This document shows, one piece after another, positions 31,559 through 39,818 of a stretch of 64,000 bases of DNA. Each line of letters opens with the position of its first letter. The first letter of the stretch is position 1. Made by a program: the position numbers and the translations under genes. The notes beneath the pieces are model-generated. The model was not told the DNA's origin, made no database searches, and saw nothing but the letters and a program-made list of their open reading frames with translations. Source of the DNA: Thermanaerovibrio acidaminovorans DSM 6589 (GTDB taxonomy: Bacteria; Synergistota; Synergistia; Synergistales; Synergistaceae); the NCBI RefSeq assembly GCF_000024905.1, contig NC_013522.1, positions 1,550,001-1,614,000 on the forward strand, in the 5' to 3' direction.

Positions 31559-31567
31559 GCCCCCGCC
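31540..31567 (-). terminator. Terminator after rplA
   Basis: GGCGGGGGC-TTGT-GGCCCCCGCC followed by TTTTT on the minus strand, 19 bp after the rplA stop. A canonical intrinsic terminator. Confidence 0.9.
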
Positions 31568-31586
31568 GGAAGGTCGGTCCCTGAAG

Positions 31587-32294
31587 CTAGTCCGCCAGAT
31601 CCTTCATGACCTCCACCGGATCCATCGGGATGCCGACCCCCATGGTGGTGGTCATGGTGATGCTCTTCACGTACTGCCCCTTCACCGCCGCCGGCCGGGC
31701 CTTCTGGATGGCCTTGAGCAGGGTGGCGGCGTTCTCCTTCAGCTTGGACTCGTCGAAGGAGGCCTTGCCTATGGCGTTGTGGGTGATCCCCGTCTTGTCC
31801 ACCCGGAACTCCACCCGGCCCGCCTTGATCTCCCTCACCGCGTCCGCCACGTCGAAGGTGACCGTGTTGGTCTTGGCGCTGGGCATGAGCCCCCGGGGGC
31901 CGAGGACCTTACCCAGGCGCCCCACCGCCCTCATCATGTCCGGGGTGGCTATGACCGCATCGAAGTCGAGCCAGCCGCCCTCTATCCTCTGCACCATGTC
32001 CTCGCCGCCGACGAAGTCCGCGCCGGCCTCCTCGGCCTCCTTCACCTTCTCGCCACCGGCGATCACCAGGACCCTCTTGGTCTTGCCGGTGCCGTGGGGA
32101 AGCACCACGGTGCTGCGCACCTGCTGGTCCGCATGGCGGGGATCTACGCCCAGCCGGACATGGAGCTCCACGCTCTCGTCAAACTTCGCGGTGGCCACTT
32201 CCTTCACCAGCTTCACCGCCTCATCCAGGCTGTAAAGCCGATCCGCAACCACCTTCTCCGCTATCGCCCTGTAACGCTTGCTCTTCTTGGCCAT
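31587..32294 (-). CDS. rplA: Ribosomal protein uL1
   Basis: 235 aa starting [15 protein letters not shown] (ATG 32294 after GGGAGG). Contains [50 protein letters not shown] and [11 protein letters not shown], the L1 core. Binds the L1 stalk of 23S rRNA and usually represses its own operon. 58 bp after rplK. Confidence 0.98.
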   Translation of the reverse strand: MAKKSKRYRAIAEKVVADRLYSLDEAVKLVKEVATAKFDESVELHVRLGVDPRHADQQVRSTVVLPHGTGKTKRVLVIAGGEKVKEAEEAGADFVGGEDMVQRIEGGWLDFDAVIATPDMMRAVGRLGKVLGPRGLMPSAKTNTVTFDVADAVREIKAGRVEFRVDKTGITHNAIGKASFDESKLKENAATLLKAIQKARPAAVKGQYVKSITMTTTMGVGIPMDPVEVMKDLAD

Positions 32295-32352
32295 ATCTAA
32301 ATACCTCCCGTGGTCATAGCGGGCCCAAGGCCCTGCCACAAAGTCTTATGGA

Positions 32353-32778
32353 CTAGTTCACTACCTCCACGCCCATGGACCTGGCGGTCCCCTCAATCAT
32401 CCGCATGGCGGCCTCCACGTCGTTGGCGTTCAGGTCCACCATCTTCATCTGGGCGATCTCCCGCACCTGGCTCTTGGTGATCTTGGCCACCTTGGTCTTG
32501 TTGGGCGCCGCGGAGCCCTTCTCAAGGTTGGCCGCCTTCTTGATGAGCACGCTGGCCGGGGGGGTCTTCAGGATGAAGCTGAAGCTGCGGTCCGCATAGA
32601 CGGTGATCACCACGGGGATTATGAGCCCCGCCTGATCAGCGGTCTTGGCGTTGAACTGCTTCACGAACTCCATTATGTTGACACCCCTCTGCCCCAGGGC
32701 GGGTCCCACCGGGGGCGCCGGCGTGGCCTTGCCAGCCGGCAACTGCAGCTTGATCTCTCCCACAACTTTCTTCGCCAT
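32353..32778 (-). CDS. rplK: Ribosomal protein uL11
   Basis: 141 aa with [38 protein letters not shown] and the C-terminal rRNA-binding domain ending [10 protein letters not shown]. Part of the GTPase-associated centre. Directly follows nusG, the usual order. Confidence 0.98.
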   Translation of the reverse strand: MAKKVVGEIKLQLPAGKATPAPPVGPALGQRGVNIMEFVKQFNAKTADQAGLIIPVVITVYADRSFSFILKTPPASVLIKKAANLEKGSAAPNKTKVAKITKSQVREIAQMKMVDLNANDVEAAMRMIEGTARSMGVEVVN

Positions 32779-32861
32779 CTACCTCGCTACCTCCTTAAAA
32801 ACAGGCGCACAATGCGCCCTTAAGGGCGGGCAGAGGCCCGCCCGTATATTCGATCTATGGG

Positions 32862-33407
32862 TTAGAGGACCTTCTCCAGGTCCTCGTGGCCCGCCTCCGC
32901 CACGGTCTCCCGGCCGAAGACCGTGACCGAGAACCGGACCCGGCCCTTGTCCGGATCCACCTCCACCACGGGGCCTACGCAACCCTCAAAGGGACCGGAC
33001 TTGACCCGCACGGTGTCCCCCACCTCTATGTCCAGCTCCACCTTGGGCTTCCGGTCCGCCGGAAGCCCTATCTTCCCCATAACCTCCGCCACCTCCCGGT
33101 CGGTCAGAGGTATGGGGTGGTTGCCGGAACCCACGAAACCGGTCACTCCCGGGGTGTGGCGGACCACGTACCAGGACTGGTCGTCCATTATCATCTCAAC
33201 CAACACGTAGCTGGGGAAGACCTTGCGCCTCACGCGCTTGGCCCGCCCCTCCTTCACGAAGACCTTCTCCTCCACCGGGACGAGGACGTTGAATATCCGG
33301 TCCTCCATCCCCATGGTGGCGATCCTCTGCTCCAGGTTGGCCTTGACCTTGTTCTCGTACCCCGAGTAGGTCTGAACTATGTACCAGCGTCTCTTATCGT
33401 CTTTCAT
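32862..33407 (-). CDS. nusG: Transcription elongation/antitermination factor NusG
   Basis: 181 aa: NGN domain (RRWYIVQTYSGYENKVKANL, VFPSYVLVEMIMDDQSWYVV, RHTPGVTGFVGSGNHPIPL) and a C-terminal KOW domain (VGDTVRVKSGPFEGCVGPVV). Couples RNA polymerase to ribosome or Rho. Encoded between secE and rplK. Confidence 0.98.
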   Translation of the reverse strand: MKDDKRRWYIVQTYSGYENKVKANLEQRIATMGMEDRIFNVLVPVEEKVFVKEGRAKRVRRKVFPSYVLVEMIMDDQSWYVVRHTPGVTGFVGSGNHPIPLTDREVAEVMGKIGLPADRKPKVELDIEVGDTVRVKSGPFEGCVGPVVEVDPDKGRVRFSVTVFGRETVAEAGHEDLEKVL

Positions 33408-33454
33408 CAGCTAAAAGGGGGCCCACGCCCCCTCCTCCCGTGGTTTTATGAAGC

Positions 33455-33637
33455 CTAACGGACTACTCCGCGAAGGAGACCGGTGAGAACCGCATCCACC
33501 AGCCCCAGGTAGGCCGAAACAGCGAAGGTAACGAAAAGCACGACCAAGGTGGAGTACCATACCTGCTGCCTGGTGGGCCATGCGACCTTCTTAAGCTCGC
33601 CCCTGGCCTCCCTCAAGAAATCTATTACCCGCCCCAC
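33455..33637 (-). CDS. secE: Preprotein translocase subunit SecE
   Basis: About 60 aa: VGRVIDFLREARGELKKVAW, PTRQQVWYSTLVVLFVTF and one transmembrane helix to GLVDAVLTGLLRGVVR. A single-helix SecE of the short bacterial type that clamps SecY. GTG 33637 with GAGGGGG upstream is preferred; a TTG at 33661 would start only 6 bp from the tRNA-Trp end. Confidence 0.93.
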   Translation of the reverse strand: MGRVIDFLREARGELKKVAWPTRQQVWYSTLVVLFVTFAVSAYLGLVDAVLTGLLRGVVR

Positions 33638-33666
33638 ACCTTCGCCCCCTCGATCAAACAAAAAAG

Positions 33667-33744
33667 TGGCAGGCCCGGAAGGATTCGAACCTTCAACCCC
33701 CGCATTTGGAGTGCGGTGCTCTAACCAGTTCGAGCTACGGACCT
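33667..33744 (-). tRNA. tRNA-Trp (CCA)
   Basis: Acceptor AGGTCCG/CGGGCCT, anticodon loop CTCCAAA, T-loop GGTTCGAATCC, CCA encoded. Lies between rpmG and secE, a conserved arrangement. Confidence 0.97.
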
Positions 33745-33765
33745 GCGCGCACCGTCTATTTTACC

Positions 33766-33915
33766 CTACTTCGTCTCCTTGTGCAAGGTGTGCTTGTCGC
33801 ACCACTTGCAGTACTTCTTCTTCTCAAGCTTCTTCTGCATCTTACGCTTGTTGACGGTGGTGACGTAGTTGCGACGCTTGCACTCGGTGCACTGAAGCCC
33901 AATGATGTCCGCCAT
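33766..33915 (-). CDS. rpmG: Ribosomal protein bL33, zinc-binding form
   Basis: 49 aa, [20 protein letters not shown] then [20 protein letters not shown]. The two CxxC pairs mark the zinc-containing (C+) variant. Located between tuf and tRNA-Trp, the standard bacterial position. Confidence 0.97.
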   Translation of the reverse strand: MADIIGLQCTECKRRNYVTTVNKRKMQKKLEKKKYCKWCDKHTLHKETK

Positions 33916-33962
33916 TTACCTCACTCCAAAATACAGATTTTAATAGCCCCAGGGGCATTCAA

Positions 33963-33998
33963 GGAAAAGCCGCGGCCCAAGGCTCTCCTCAGGCCGCG
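33963..33998 (-). terminator. Terminator after tuf
   Basis: CGCGGCC and GGCCGCG arms (33971-33977 and 33992-33998) followed by GGCTTTTCC on the minus strand, 24 bp after the tuf stop. Confidence 0.7.
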
Positions 33999-34021
33999 AC
34001 GATGAACCAAAAGGGTGCCTA

Positions 34022-35215
34022 CTACTTGTCCAGTATCTCGGTGACCACCCCGGCGCCCACGGTGCGGCCGCCCTCACGGACCGCAAACCGAAGACCCGGC
34101 TCCAGAGCCACCGGCACTATCAGCTTCACCTCAAACTGGCTGTTGTCCCCAGGCATGACCATCTCCACGCCCTCCGGAAGCTTGATCTCCCCAGTAACGT
34201 CCGTGGTCCGGAAGTAGAACTGAGGCTTGTAACCGGAGAAGAACGGCGTGTGACGACCACCCTCCTCCTTCTTCAAAACGTAAACCTCCGCCTTGAAGTG
34301 CTTGTGCGGCTTGATGCTGCCAGGCTTCGCCAAAACCTGGCCCCGCTCAACCTCGTCCTTGCCTACACCCCGCAGAAGGACCCCCACGTTGTCTCCCGCC
34401 ACCGCGTCGTCCAATATCTTACGGAACATCTCAAGGCTGGTGGCCACCGTCTTCTGGGTGTCCCTCATCCCCACTATCTCAACCTCGTCTCCCGCCTTGA
34501 TGACACCGCGCTCCACACGACCGGTCACAACCGTGCCACGACCGGTTATGGTAAACACGTCCTCGATGGGCATCAAGAACGGCTTGTCGGTCTCCCGAAC
34601 AGGGGTGGGAATGTACTCGTCACAGGCCTTCATGAGCTCCCAGATCTTGTCGGTCCACTCGTCCTCGCCATCCGCCTCAAGAGCCTTCAGCGCGGAACCG
34701 CGAATGATGGGAACCTCGTCGCCAGGGAAGCTGTACTTGCTCAGCAGGTCCCGGATCTCCATCTCCACCAGATCCAGAAGCTCCGGATCGTCCACCATGT
34801 CGCACTTGTTCATGAACACCACCAGCGCGGGCACGTTCACCTGACGGGCCAAAAGCACGTGCTCACGGGTCTGGGGCATGGGACCGTCCGCAGCGGACAC
34901 CACCAGGATCGCACCGTCCATCTGAGCCGCACCGGTGATCATGTTCTTGATGTAGTCCGCGTGCCCCGGGCAGTCAATGTGCGCGTAGTGACGGTTGTCC
35001 GTCTGGTACTCCACGTGGGCTATGTTGATGGTTATCCCACGCTCACGCTCCTCCGGCGCCTTGTCTATCTGATCAAAGGGCGTGAAGTCCGCGTATCCCT
35101 TCTTCGACAGCGTCTTGGTGATCGCCGCCGTCAACGTGGTCTTGCCGTGGTCTATGTGACCTATGGTACCTATGTTCAGGTGCGGCTTAGACCTGGTAAA
35201 CTTCTCCTTCGCCAT
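34022..35215 (-). CDS. tuf: Elongation factor Tu
   Basis: 397 aa: GTPase domain with [34 protein letters not shown] and [13 protein letters not shown], then beta-barrel domains 2 and 3 ([20 protein letters not shown]). Delivers aminoacyl-tRNA to the ribosome. Start at ATG 35215 ([10 protein letters not shown]), ten bases after GGAGG; the ATG at 35224 is too close to that site. Codon use is strongly biased as in highly expressed genes. Confidence 0.98.
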   Translation of the reverse strand: MAKEKFTRSKPHLNIGTIGHIDHGKTTLTAAITKTLSKKGYADFTPFDQIDKAPEERERGITINIAHVEYQTDNRHYAHIDCPGHADYIKNMITGAAQMDGAILVVSAADGPMPQTREHVLLARQVNVPALVVFMNKCDMVDDPELLDLVEMEIRDLLSKYSFPGDEVPIIRGSALKALEADGEDEWTDKIWELMKACDEYIPTPVRETDKPFLMPIEDVFTITGRGTVVTGRVERGVIKAGDEVEIVGMRDTQKTVATSLEMFRKILDDAVAGDNVGVLLRGVGKDEVERGQVLAKPGSIKPHKHFKAEVYVLKKEEGGRHTPFFSGYKPQFYFRTTDVTGEIKLPEGVEMVMPGDNSQFEVKLIVPVALEPGLRFAVREGGRTVGAGVVTEILDK

Positions 35216-35290
35216 CTTACCCATACCTCCCTGGTATGCTTTTGTTTTCCCCCGAAGAGGACAGCCCGACGGCAGACTCCGTCCGCGGCG

Positions 35291-35296
35291 ATTCTA
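35291..35296 (-). promoter_or_regulatory. Possible -10 element for tuf
   Basis: TAGAAT on the minus strand lies between the tRNA terminator and tuf. A -35 is weak (CTTTTG at 18 bp), so only the -10 is proposed. Confidence 0.35.
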
Positions 35297-35315
35297 CCAT
35301 AAGCTCAACCATACC

Positions 35316-35349
35316 AAAAGAGACCCGGGACTTCAAGCCCGGATCTCTT
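35316..35349 (-). terminator. Terminator between tRNA-Thr and tuf
   Basis: AGAGATCCGGG and CCCGGGTCTCT arms (11 bp, one mismatch) with TTTT after the stem on the minus strand. Would partly separate the tRNA unit from tuf. Confidence 0.8.
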
Positions 35350-35357
35350 CAAAAGCC

Positions 35358-35433
35358 TGGAGCCGACTTCCGGACTCGAACCGGAGACCCCATCCTTACC
35401 ATGGATGTGCTCTACCTGCTGAGCTAAGTCGGC
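35358..35433 (-). tRNA. tRNA-Thr (GGT)
   Basis: Acceptor GCCGACT, anticodon loop ATGGTAA, T-loop GGTTCGAGTCC, CCA encoded. Third tRNA upstream of tuf. Confidence 0.97.
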
Positions 35434-35444
35434 ACCGAAGGAAA

Positions 35445-35530
35445 TGGTGGTGGGAGTAGGATTTGAACCTACGTAGGCGCTAGCCGGCAGATTTACAGTC
35501 TGCTGCCTTTGACCACTCGGCCATCCCACC
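35445..35530 (-). tRNA. tRNA-Tyr (GTA)
   Basis: 86 nt with a long variable arm, acceptor GGTGGGA, anticodon loop CTGTAAA, T-loop GGTTCAAATCC, CCA encoded. Confidence 0.97.
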
Positions 35531-35550
35531 ACGTGGTAGCTTGGTTGCTC

Positions 35551-35626
35551 TGGAGCCGGTGAGAGGGATCGAACCCCCGACCTGCTGATTACAAGTCAGC
35601 CGCTCTGCCAACTGAGCTACACCGGC
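35551..35626 (-). tRNA. tRNA-Thr (TGT)
   Basis: Acceptor GCCGGTG, anticodon loop CTTGTAA, T-loop GGTTCGATCCC, CCA encoded. First gene of the tRNA-tuf unit. Confidence 0.97.
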
Positions 35627-35639
35627 GTTACGAACTGGA

Positions 35640-35667
35640 ATTATACCAGCCTCCGCCCGCCTGTCAA
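35640..35667 (-). promoter_or_regulatory. Promoter of the tRNA-Thr/Tyr/Thr-tuf unit
   Basis: Consensus TTGACA (35662-35667) and TATAAT (35640-35645), 16-bp spacer, minus strand, 13 bp upstream of the first tRNA. Confidence 0.92.
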
Positions 35668-35698
35668 CCACCCCCGCCCCCTTGCCAGGACCAAAAAA

Positions 35699-35730
35699 TT
35701 GTGATATATGCTCACTTGAACAATCATTCA
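35699..35730 (+). promoter_or_regulatory. Promoter and metal-sensor operator for arsR-ATPase
   Basis: TTGTGA (35699-35704) and AATCAT (35722-35727) with 17-bp spacing make a weak promoter. Overlapping it, TGAACAATCATTCA (35717-35730) resembles the TGAACA-based imperfect palindromes bound by SmtB/CzrA-type repressors. Confidence 0.5.
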
Positions 35731-35749
35731 TGCTTAAGGGGGCGAGAAA

Positions 35750-36085
35750 GTGGCAGACCTAGACGGGGACAATCAGCTCCTGTACGACCTGGCGGAACTA
35801 TTCAGGGTCTTCGGAGATACAACCCGGGTCAGGATCCTCTGGTGCCTGGCCCAGTCGGACATGTGCGTCTCCCACCTGGCGGAGCGGCTTCGCATGAGCC
35901 AGTCGGCGGTGTCCCACCAACTGAGGATCCTCAAGTCCGCCCGGCTGGTCCGGGTCACACGACAGGGACGGAACGCCATCTACGGCCTGGACGACCAACA
36001 CGTTAAGGCCATCTTCGACCAGGCCCTCCAACACGTGAGCCACACATCCATGGGAAGGGAGAACAAAAATGAGCCAGACCGCTGA
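35750..36085 (+). CDS. ArsR/SmtB-family zinc-type repressor
   Basis: 111 aa from GTG 35750. Winged helix: LFRVFGDTTRVRILWCLAQS, then HLAERLRMSQSAVSHQLRIL and the wing VRVTRQGRNAIYGL. The last helix reads DDQHVKAIFDQALQHVSH, matching the alpha-5 metal site D-x-H-(10)-H-xx-H of CzrA/SmtB zinc and cobalt sensors, so metal should release it from DNA. It overlaps the efflux ATPase gene by 17 bp, which it most likely represses. Confidence 0.92.
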   Translation: MADLDGDNQLLYDLAELFRVFGDTTRVRILWCLAQSDMCVSHLAERLRMSQSAVSHQLRILKSARLVRVTRQGRNAIYGLDDQHVKAIFDQALQHVSHTSMGRENKNEPDR

Positions 36086-37943
36086 ATGCCGGTCCTGCCG
36101 GTGCTGCGCCGACGAACACCACCACGACCACCACGGAACCACCCGAATCCCAAGGGGACTGCGACTCGTCCTGGGGGCCGCCGCCCTGGCGGGGTCCCTG
36201 CTCCTTCCCAACCACATAAGACCCCTGGGCCTCATCGCCGCCTACCTCATCCTGGGGACCAACGTGATGGCCTCCGCCCTGAGGAACGCCCTCAAGGGGG
36301 ACCTGTTCAACGAGTTCTCCCTCATGTCCATCGCCACCCTGGGGGCCATCGCCATAGGGGAACTGGCCGAAGGGGCGGCGGTGATGCTCTTCTACGAGGC
36401 GGGGGAACTGCTCCAGGACATGACCGCCGAGAGGTCCCGGCGAGCCATAGAGGCCGCCATGGACCTGAGGCCCAAGATGGCTCACCTCATGACCCCCCAG
36501 GGGGAGGCGGACATCCCCCCCGACCAGGTGGAGACCGGATCCACGATCATCGTGAGGCCCGGGGAGATGATCCCCCTGGACGGACAGGTCACCCAGGGCA
36601 GGGCATCGGTGGACACCTCATCCCTCACCGGCGAGGGGCTACCGGTGGACGTGGCGGAGGGGGACCCGGTCCAGGCGGGGACCATGAACCTGGACGGGCA
36701 CCTGAAGATCCGGGTGACCCGCCCCTTCGACCAGTCCGCCATGGCCCGGGGACTCCAGCTGCTGGCCCAACAGGAGGGGAGCCGCACCAGGACCGAGCGG
36801 TTCATATCCGCCTTCGCCCGCCGCTACACCCCGGCGGTCATGATCCTGGCGGCCCTCATTTCCACCGTCCCACCCGCCCTCGGTATGGGCAGCTTCAGGC
36901 AGTGGGCCTACCGGGGGCTGGTCTTCCTGGTGGTCTCCTGCCCCTGCGCCCTCATGATCTCCGTCCCCCTGGCGGTCCTGGCGGGGCTAGGCGCCTCCGC
37001 CCGCCGGGGGCTCCTCCTCAAGGGAGGGGACGCGCTGGAAAGGCTATGGCAGGTCCGAAGCGCCTTCCTGGACAAGACCGGGACCCTCACCAAGGGGACC
37101 CTGCGGGTGCTGAAAGTGACCCCCGCCCCGGGGGTGGACCCCGCCCGGCTGATGAACCTCGCCGCCGCGGCGGAGATGGGATCCAACCACCCGGCCGCCC
37201 GGGCCATCGCCGCCCAGGGGTCCCACCTCTCCCCGGAGGACACCAAGGAGCTGCCAGGCATGGGGGTGGAGGCCACCGTGGATGGCTCCTCCATCCTGGT
37301 GGGCAACCGGCGCCTCATGGAGTCCAGGGGGGTTGAAGCCCCGGAGGAGGCTCTGGAGTCCGGCGCGGTCCACGTGGCGGAGAACCTGAGGTACCTGGGT
37401 TCCATCCAGCTGGGGGATCAGCTGAGGGAGGACGCCCAAACCGCCCTGGACTCCCTCCGCCGGCTGGGGCTCAACCCCCTGGGGGTCATCTCCGGGGACA
37501 GGCCCCACCGGGTGGAGGAGCTCACCGGCCAGCTCCCCCTGGACATCCGCCTGGGGGACCTGCTCCCCGCCGACAAGGTGGAGGTGCTCAAGGCCCGCCC
37601 CTTCAGCCTCTTCGTGGGGGACGGGATCAACGACGCGGCGGTTATGGCCGCCTCCCACGTGGGGATCGCCGTGGGGGGCCTGGGAGCGGACGTGACCGTG
37701 GAGGCCTCCGACGGGGTCCTCCTGTCGGACCGGCTCTCCCCGGTGGCGGAAGCGGTGACCGTAGCCAGGATGAGCCGCCGGGTGGTGGGACAGAACATCG
37801 CCATGGCCCTCTCGGTAAAGGCGGCGGTGCTGATCCTGGGCACCCTGGGGGCGGCCAACATGTGGGAGGCGGTCTTCGCCGACGTGGGGGTGGCCCTGCT
37901 GGCCACGCTGAACTCCTGCCGGGTCCTCCGGTCGGTCCGTTGA
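36069..37943 (+). CDS. P1B-2-type heavy-metal (Zn/Cd/Pb) transporting ATPase
   Basis: 624 aa. The N-terminus lacks a folded HMA domain but carries a Cys/His-rich stretch CRSCRCCADEHHHDHH. Key motifs: SSLTGEGLPV (actuator), SCPCALMISVP (transport site, near residue 290), DKTGTLTKG (phosphorylation site, near 335), SNHPAARAIA, and GDGINDAAVMA (near 517). The last helices contain SVKAAVLILG and FADVGVALLATLN, the Lys and Asp pair typical of ZntA-type zinc/cadmium/lead exporters. It pumps metal out across the inner membrane and is cotranscribed with the CzrA-like repressor. Confidence 0.94.
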   Translation: MSQTAECRSCRCCADEHHHDHHGTTRIPRGLRLVLGAAALAGSLLLPNHIRPLGLIAAYLILGTNVMASALRNALKGDLFNEFSLMSIATLGAIAIGELAEGAAVMLFYEAGELLQDMTAERSRRAIEAAMDLRPKMAHLMTPQGEADIPPDQVETGSTIIVRPGEMIPLDGQVTQGRASVDTSSLTGEGLPVDVAEGDPVQAGTMNLDGHLKIRVTRPFDQSAMARGLQLLAQQEGSRTRTERFISAFARRYTPAVMILAALISTVPPALGMGSFRQWAYRGLVFLVVSCPCALMISVPLAVLAGLGASARRGLLLKGGDALERLWQVRSAFLDKTGTLTKGTLRVLKVTPAPGVDPARLMNLAAAAEMGSNHPAARAIAAQGSHLSPEDTKELPGMGVEATVDGSSILVGNRRLMESRGVEAPEEALESGAVHVAENLRYLGSIQLGDQLREDAQTALDSLRRLGLNPLGVISGDRPHRVEELTGQLPLDIRLGDLLPADKVEVLKARPFSLFVGDGINDAAVMAASHVGIAVGGLGADVTVEASDGVLLSDRLSPVAEAVTVARMSRRVVGQNIAMALSVKAAVLILGTLGAANMWEAVFADVGVALLATLNSCRVLRSVR

Positions 37944-37968
37944 CCCCCCCATACAAAGAACCTATAAT
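37940..37968 (+). promoter_or_regulatory. Promoter of the B12 uptake operon
   Basis: TTGACC (37940-37945) overlaps the stop codon of the ATPase gene; TATAAT (37963-37968) follows after 17 bp, just ahead of the cobalamin riboswitch. Confidence 0.85.
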
Positions 37969-37984
37969 CCACCCGGTAAACAAA

Positions 37985-38078
37985 CTGGGCCCCCTCGGGG
38001 CAACTCCGGTGAAAGTCCGGGGCAGCCCCGCTACTGTGAGGACCTTACGTCCAAGCCAGAAAACCCGACGGGGCCGGG
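37985..38078 (+). promoter_or_regulatory. Cobalamin riboswitch (short form) upstream of btuF
   Basis: Contains GGTGAAAGTCCGGGGCAGCC, CCCGCTACTGTGAGGACC and AAGCCAGAAAACCC, the conserved cobalamin-binding core, closed by GGGCCCC near 37988 and GGGGCC near 38071. It lacks the large peripheral arms, so it is a compact variant. The closing helix abuts the ribosome binding site of btuF, suggesting translational control. Confidence 0.93.
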
Positions 38079-38082
38079 AAGG

Positions 38083-39045
38083 ATGTTGTGCGAGGGCATG
38101 TATCATCCGGATAGCTTTTCACGTTCGTCTTCCAAGGGGACCGGCGGTCCCCTTTATTCCTTCGCTGGCTGGCCCATCCTCCTGCTGGCGGCGCTCCTCC
38201 TGATCTCCCCGTCTACTTCCGACGCCCTCCCATCCCCCAAACGGATCGTGTCCCTCTCCCCGGCGGGGACCGAGATGCTCTTCGCCATGGGACTCGGGGA
38301 CCGGGTCGCGGCGGTCACCACCTTCTGCGACCACCCCCGGGAGGCCCTATCGAAGCCCAAGGTGGGGGGCTTCGCGGACGTGAGCATCGAGGCCCTGATA
38401 TCCATGGGGGCGGACCTGGTGGTGCTCCAGGACATCCACTCCCCAATGACCCAGCAGCTCACCCGGGCAGGGATCCGGTGGATCATGCTGCGCCAGGACA
38501 GCGTTGCCCAGGTGCTGGACTCCATGCGGGCCCTGGGGAGGGCCTGCGGCGTGCCGGACCGGGGGCAGGCCCTAGCCAGGCGAACCGAGTCCCAGATAAG
38601 GGCCATATCCTCCAGAACCAAGGGGAAGCGCCCCCGGGTGCTGGTCTGCGTCTCCCGGGAGATGGAGGCGGGGCGCATAACCTCCTTCTACGCCGCTGGG
38701 CCCAGGAGCTTCTACGGGGAGCTGGTGAGGCTGGCGGGGGGAGAGAACTGCCTTCCCCCCTCATCACCCCCCTACCCCATGGTCTTCGCCGAGGGGCTCC
38801 TAGCCATGAGACCCCAGGTGGTGATAGACCTGGTGGGGGACAGGAACTTCTACCACTCCTCCTCAAGGCTCAACCGGGACGAGCTGTTCGACCTGAACGA
38901 GATCCGCCGCAAGTGGCGCCGGTCGTTCCCCAACTCCACTTTCAAGCTCCAGGTACTGGAGGGCACCGTTTACCTCCGGCCCGGGCCCAGGGTACCCGTG
39001 GTGATCGACGCCTTCCAGCGGGCCACCCGGGAGGCGTCCCGATGA
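38083..39045 (+). CDS. btuF: Periplasmic cobalamin-binding protein
   Basis: 320 aa from ATG 38083 (ATG 38098 is also possible). A signal segment (PILLLAALLLISPSTSDA) precedes the mature domain, which begins KRIVSLSPAGTEMLFAMGLG and continues DRVAAVTTFCDHPREAL, VGGFADVSIEALISMGADLV and QQLTRAGIRW, the BtuF/FepB-like class III binding-protein pattern. It delivers corrinoid to the BtuCD importer. No alternative start codon occurs downstream before the hydrophobic segment, so the N-region is unusually long and contains a GC hairpin (38134-38154). Part of a tightly overlapping operon. Confidence 0.88.
   Translation: MLCEGMYHPDSFSRSSSKGTGGPLYSFAGWPILLLAALLLISPSTSDALPSPKRIVSLSPAGTEMLFAMGLGDRVAAVTTFCDHPREALSKPKVGGFADVSIEALISMGADLVVLQDIHSPMTQQLTRAGIRWIMLRQDSVAQVLDSMRALGRACGVPDRGQALARRTESQIRAISSRTKGKRPRVLVCVSREMEAGRITSFYAAGPRSFYGELVRLAGGENCLPPSSPPYPMVFAEGLLAMRPQVVIDLVGDRNFYHSSSRLNRDELFDLNEIRRKWRRSFPNSTFKLQVLEGTVYLRPGPRVPVVIDAFQRATREASR
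38134..38154 (+). terminator. Hairpin with short U tract inside the first btuF codons
   Basis: AAGGGGACC-GGC-GGTCCCCTT followed by TATT. It has the look of a riboswitch terminator but lies about 50 bp inside the coding frame. Confidence 0.45.
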
Positions 39046-39818
39046 GCATCGTCTCCGTGAGGGACCTGACGGTCCAGATGGGGGGAAGGACCATCCTCCG
39101 GGACGTGAACCTGGACCTTAGGCCCCGGGAGGCCCTGGCGGTGATAGGCCCCAACGGGGCGGGAAAGAGCACCCTCCTCAAGGCCATCATGGGGATGGTA
39201 CCCCACCGGGGGCGGGTGGCCCTGGACCGGAGGCCCCTGTCGGAACTGTCGCCCCGGCAGGTGGGCCGGATCATCGCCCTGGTGCCCCAGCCATCAGAGG
39301 GGCGCCCCCCGGTCACCCCCCTCGAGCTGGCCATCCTCTCCCGCTACCCCTGGCAGGGCTCCTTCGACGGGGTGGGCTGCCAGGAGATGGCCCTCATAAG
39401 GTCCGCCCTGGAGGCGGTGGACCTCTGGGAGCTCCGGGACGTGCCCATGGGGAGCCTGAGCGGCGGGGAGGCCCAGCGGGCCCTCATAGCCGCCGCGCTG
39501 GCCCAGGATACCCGGTGCCTCGTGCTGGACGAGCCCACCGCCTCCCTGGACTACCGACACCAGTGCGAGGTGCTCAGGCTTCTACTGGACCTTAGGTCCC
39601 GAGGGGAGGATCGGGGGATGATCATGGCCACCCACGACGTCAACCTGGCGCTTAGGTGGGCCACCCGGGTGGTGGCCCTGAGGGAGGGACGGGTGGTTCT
39701 GGACCGCTCACCCGAGGACCTGGGCCCTGAGGAGCTGTCCTCCGTGTTCCAGGTCCGTTTCCGGCGGATCTCGGATCCCCAGGGGGGATGCATCATGCCC
39801 CAGGAACTGATGCTATGA
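39042..39818 (+). CDS. btuD: ABC transporter ATPase for cobalamin
   Basis: 258 aa. Walker A VIGPNGAGKSTLLKAIMG, Q-loop IIALVPQPSEG, signature GSLSGGEAQRALIAAALAQ, Walker B CLVLDEPTASLDY and H-loop MATHDVNLAL: a FepC/BtuD-type import ATPase. ATG overlaps the btuF stop (ATGA), and its stop overlaps the permease start. Confidence 0.93.
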   Translation: MSIVSVRDLTVQMGGRTILRDVNLDLRPREALAVIGPNGAGKSTLLKAIMGMVPHRGRVALDRRPLSELSPRQVGRIIALVPQPSEGRPPVTPLELAILSRYPWQGSFDGVGCQEMALIRSALEAVDLWELRDVPMGSLSGGEAQRALIAAALAQDTRCLVLDEPTASLDYRHQCEVLRLLLDLRSRGEDRGMIMATHDVNLALRWATRVVALREGRVVLDRSPEDLGPEELSSVFQVRFRRISDPQGGCIMPQELML

